DNA of 64,000 nt from FEN-1297 sp046704255 (GTDB taxonomy: Bacteria; Bacteroidota; Ignavibacteria; Ignavibacteriales; Ignavibacteriaceae), in NCBI GenBank assembly GCA_046704255.1, contig JBJKSH010000164.1, forward strand, positions 4,116 through 68,115, read 5' to 3'. Position 1 is the first letter of the stretch. Each line of letters starts with the position of its first letter. The notes beneath the pieces are model-generated. The model was not told the origin of the DNA and did not search any database. It worked only from the letters and a program-made list of their open reading frames with translations. Below are positions 62,949 through 64,000 of this stretch, piece after piece. The position numbers and the translations under genes are program-made.

Positions 62949-63852
62949 CGAATCTTGAAAGAGTTAAAAATTCTCTGTACCTGTCCTGAACTCTTAAATA
63001 TTCAAGTTCTTCCAGCCCTTTAGTACTAAACTTTTCTACGCAAAATGAGGCAACTGCGCTGCCGTAAATAACTGCGCGTTTCATATTTTCATCACAAAGA
63101 TCCTGAGTTTTATGAAGATAGCCGGTAAAACCCCCGGCAAAAGAATCGCCTGCACCTGTTGGGTCATAAATCATTTCAAGAGGGTAAGCCGGAGCAGAAA
63201 AAATTGTTTCTTCCGTAAAAAGAAGAGCGCCGTGTTCGCCTTTTTTTATTATAAGAATTTCCGGACCCATATCTCTAATTACCTTGCTGGCTTTTATTAG
63301 ATTCGGCTCTTTGGCTAGCAGCCTTGCTTCCGAATCATTAATAATTAAAACATTGGTTCTGGGGAAAAGCTTCATCAATTCATCTCTTTTTCCTTCTATC
63401 CAGTAGTTCATTGTATCGCATACAACAAACTGCGGGCTTTCCATTTGATCCAGAACTTTTATTTGCAAAGTGGGATCTATGTTACCAAGACAAACAAATT
63501 TGGACTTCTTATACTTATCCGGAACTACCGGATTAAAATCTTCGAATACATTAAGCTCTGTTAAAAGCGTATCGCGCACATTCAAATCGTAATGGTACTT
63601 GCCGGACCACCGGAATGTCTTTCCGCCTTCTACAATCTGCAGGCCTTCAAGATCGACGTTATGGTTTTCCAGTAAATCAATATATTTTTTAGGAAAATCC
63701 TCTCCTACCACTCCCATTAAATAAACCGGGCCGGAAAAATAACTTGCAGCCAGCGAAATGTATGTTGCCGAGCCTCCAAGCGCATCTTCTACTTTATCGA
63801 AAGGAGTGGCAACCGTATCCAGACCAAGAGTACCAACTACTAATAATCCCAA
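62938..63852 (-). CDS. PfkB-family carbohydrate kinase
   Basis: This 304-residue ribokinase-like kinase phosphorylates a sugar or nucleoside. The N-terminus GLLVVGTLGLDTVATP and LGGSATYISLAASYF are typical, and the C-terminal signature DPTGAGDSFAGGFTGYL holds the catalytic Asp and anion-hole Gly residues. I place the start at TTG 63852, which is preceded by GGGAG and gives the usual short N-terminus; an upstream TTG at 63888 would add 12 unusual residues. It is followed by mtnA, so a substrate tied to methionine or nucleoside salvage is possible, though not shown. Confidence 0.9.
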   Translation of the reverse strand: MGLLVVGTLGLDTVATPFDKVEDALGGSATYISLAASYFSGPVYLMGVVGEDFPKKYIDLLENHNVDLEGLQIVEGGKTFRWSGKYHYDLNVRDTLLTELNVFEDFNPVVPDKYKKSKFVCLGNIDPTLQIKVLDQMESPQFVVCDTMNYWIEGKRDELMKLFPRTNVLIINDSEARLLAKEPNLIKASKVIRDMGPEILIIKKGEHGALLFTEETIFSAPAYPLEMIYDPTGAGDSFAGGFTGYLHKTQDLCDENMKRAVIYGSAVASFCVEKFSTKGLEELEYLRVQDRYREFLTLSRFDEK

Positions 63853-63858
63853 AATAAA

Positions 63859-63863
63859 CTCCC
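63859..63863 (-). promoter_or_regulatory. Shine-Dalgarno sequence for the TTG-started PfkB-family kinase
   Basis: GGGAG on the minus strand, 6 bases before TTG at 63852, favours that codon over the in-frame TTG at 63888. Confidence 0.5.
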
Positions 63864-64000
63864 GAGTATTTTTAAAATTCGACTTCAAAAATAATTAAAT
63901 AGCCGGTTAAACCATAATTTATTTGTAAATTTTATTTATGAAATTTCTTAGTTAAATTGCGTAACAAAAACAAAATCCGTTACCTAAGTTAATGTCATTT

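Noticed and set aside
1..64000. tRNA, rRNA, CRISPR array or phage/integrase genes
   Set aside because: Spacers are short and were read on both strands. No cloverleaf, repeat-spacer array or recombinase-like protein was recognised.

Overview
This AT-rich window comes from a Gram-negative bacterium of the Bacteroidota-Chlorobi-Ignavibacteriota type. That placement is an inference, drawn from a TonB receptor with a carboxypeptidase-like N-terminal domain, a Wza/Wzc export pair, SLC45-type sugar transporters, a pyruvoyl-dependent arginine decarboxylase next to tyrS, and lipoprotein and LysM-type envelope genes. No rRNA, tRNA, CRISPR array, integrase or intact insertion sequence is visible. Several genes use TTG start codons supported by good Shine-Dalgarno sequences.

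Layout. 0-5 kb: the 3' part of pdxJ, a region of ORF debris, a TIGR02757-family gene and an OPT-family transporter, then a divergent NadE-like gene on the other strand. 5.2-35.4 kb: one long leftward cluster for an exported polysaccharide. In transcription order it holds a DegT aminotransferase, a membrane sugar-phosphate transferase, a Gfo/Idh/MocA dehydrogenase, a hexapeptide acyltransferase, a Wza-like exporter, a Wzc-like tyrosine autokinase, two GT4 glycosyltransferases, a NodB deacetylase, an O-antigen ligase/polymerase-like protein and another GT4. These are followed by a formyltransferase-like/beta-propeller fusion, a second hexapeptide acyltransferase, a flippase, a GT4, a degenerate asparagine synthase homologue, a CapA-like phosphoesterase, a second deacetylase-like protein, another glycosyltransferase and a CapK/PaaK-like adenylating enzyme. 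The far end is a compact module: acyl carrier protein, intact asparagine synthase, AMP-forming ligase, class-III aminotransferase and, after a palindromic element, the NadE-like ligase. Many of these genes overlap by a few bases, so translational coupling is likely.

35.8-42.9 kb: a secreted beta-helix protein, two SLC45-like transporters, a GNAT acetyltransferase and a secreted GH13 amylase or cyclomaltodextrinase, which together look like maltodextrin use. A 107-bp MITE-like inverted repeat lies in this stretch. 43.2-46.4 kb: a rightward run of smpB, tyrS, pyruvoyl arginine decarboxylase and a TerC-family gene. 46.4-51.1 kb: a thiamine operon on the minus strand, in which a TPP riboswitch leads into a TonB receptor, thiamine pyrophosphokinase and an SSS-family symporter that is probably the inner-membrane thiamine or precursor carrier.

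51.2-64 kb, all minus strand: an MltD-like lytic transglycosylase with seven LysM domains, an acyl-CoA carboxylase carboxyltransferase, an ABC ATPase/permease pair whose ATPase has lost most catalytic motifs, a metallo-beta-lactamase-fold hydrolase, aroC, a DegQ-type periplasmic protease, recO, mtnA and a PfkB-family kinase.

The best candidate for an undescribed system is the 4-11.8 kb module. It combines a carrier protein, adenylating enzymes, an aminotransferase and two different amide-forming ATP pyrophosphatases, coupled to polysaccharide assembly without any exosortase in view.
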